This document shows, piece by piece, positions 17,045 to 17,169 of a stretch of DNA of 17,169 nt. The position numbers and the translations under genes are program-made. The stretch covers positions 1 through 17,169 of the forward strand of contig JBJXFK010000165.1 of the NCBI GenBank assembly GCA_046155505.1. The letters are read 5' to 3'. Origin of the DNA: JBJXFK01 sp046155505. GTDB taxonomy: Bacteria; Planctomycetota; Phycisphaerae; UBA1845; Fen-1342. Under the pieces are notes generated by a model that saw only the letters and a program-made list of their open reading frames with translations, had not been told where the DNA came from and searched no databases. Each line of letters starts with the position of its first letter. Positions within the stretch are counted from its first letter, which is position 1.

Positions 17045-17169
17045 TAGTGCTCCGTCATTCCTGAACAGACGGATAGAGCTGTTTCAGCTTAATCCGTGCA
17101 TCGGTCGTCGTGAATCGCCAATCGATCCGCGACTTTCGCGCGTTACGGCCCTTCTCCCACGCCGCGACC
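17045..17169 (-). mobile_element. end of an IS630-family insertion sequence (continues past right edge)
   Basis: Contains the C-terminal transposase codons, then 8 bp and a TA dinucleotide (17045-17046, inside CTAG at 17044-17047). IS630 elements insert at and duplicate TA, so the element probably ends with GTGCTCCGTC next to this TA. The opposite inverted repeat is outside the window, so the exact boundary is inferred. Confidence 0.45.
17055..17169 (-). CDS. IS630-family transposase, C-terminal 37 residues
   Basis: On the - strand the frame from the right edge (first full codon ending at 17168) to the TGA at 17055-17057 reads VAAWEKGRN... followed by IDWRFTTTDARIKLKQLYP. The pattern V-A-A-W-E-x-x-R-N...W-R-F-T-T-x-D-A-R-x-K-L-K-x-L-Y-P is the C-terminus typical of IS630-family DDE transposases. 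The catalytic residues lie upstream, beyond the window, so whether the gene is intact cannot be judged. The end looks normal, with the stop at the expected distance after LYP. Confidence 0.8.
   Translation of the reverse strand, partial: VAAWEKGRNARKSRIDWRFTTTDARIKLKQLYPSVQE

Overview
The window is one long stretch of high-GC bacterial DNA dominated by a respiratory-chain operon on the + strand. From the left edge to about 11.24 kb it encodes most of an alternative complex III (ACIII, a quinol:cytochrome c/oxidase oxidoreductase) followed directly by a caa3-type haem-copper oxidase. The order is actB (5' part outside the window), actC, a fused actD-actE, actF, a small one-helix membrane protein, a SCO copper chaperone, coxB (CuA plus cytochrome c domain), coxA (type A2), coxC and coxD. 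All genes point the same way, gaps are short (18-119 nt) and most have a visible Shine-Dalgarno sequence, so they are probably co-transcribed from a promoter upstream of the window. The pentahaem ActA subunit and the large N-terminal domain of ActB should lie just upstream.

How the operon works: quinol is oxidised at the membrane subunits ActC/ActF. Electrons pass through the iron-sulfur clusters of ActB and the haems of ActA and of the ActE domain, reach the haem c and CuA of CoxB, and go to the haem a/a3-CuB centre of CoxA, where O2 is reduced. SCO is the likely CuA metallation factor. ACIII-caa3 supercomplexes are established in other bacteria; that these genes form one here is inferred from gene order. 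Two traits stand out: ActD and ActE form one polypeptide with an extra membrane helix between them, and several subunits carry His-rich low-complexity tails or insertions, most strikingly about 100 residues inside CoxC.

From 11.24 to 12.13 kb there are hairpins including a possible intrinsic terminator, then a second subunit-III-like gene that probably has its own promoter. A strong hairpin and a good sigma-70-type promoter (12182-12211) then open a second + strand operon. It holds an unrecognised membrane-anchored protein, an ABC ATPase and an ABC-2-type permease (12247-15703).

Convergent to it, on the - strand (15722-16834), is a protein with two zinc ribbons and several membrane helices. 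The last 300 bases hold a GGTGGGC-type palindrome and the C-terminal end of an IS630-family transposase running in from the right edge.

Organism: the fused ACIII-caa3 operon, the C-x2-C-x-Y-x-L...CPECG zinc-ribbon style and the high GC suggest a planctomycete-like bacterium. No rRNA or other decisive marker is present, so this is an inference.
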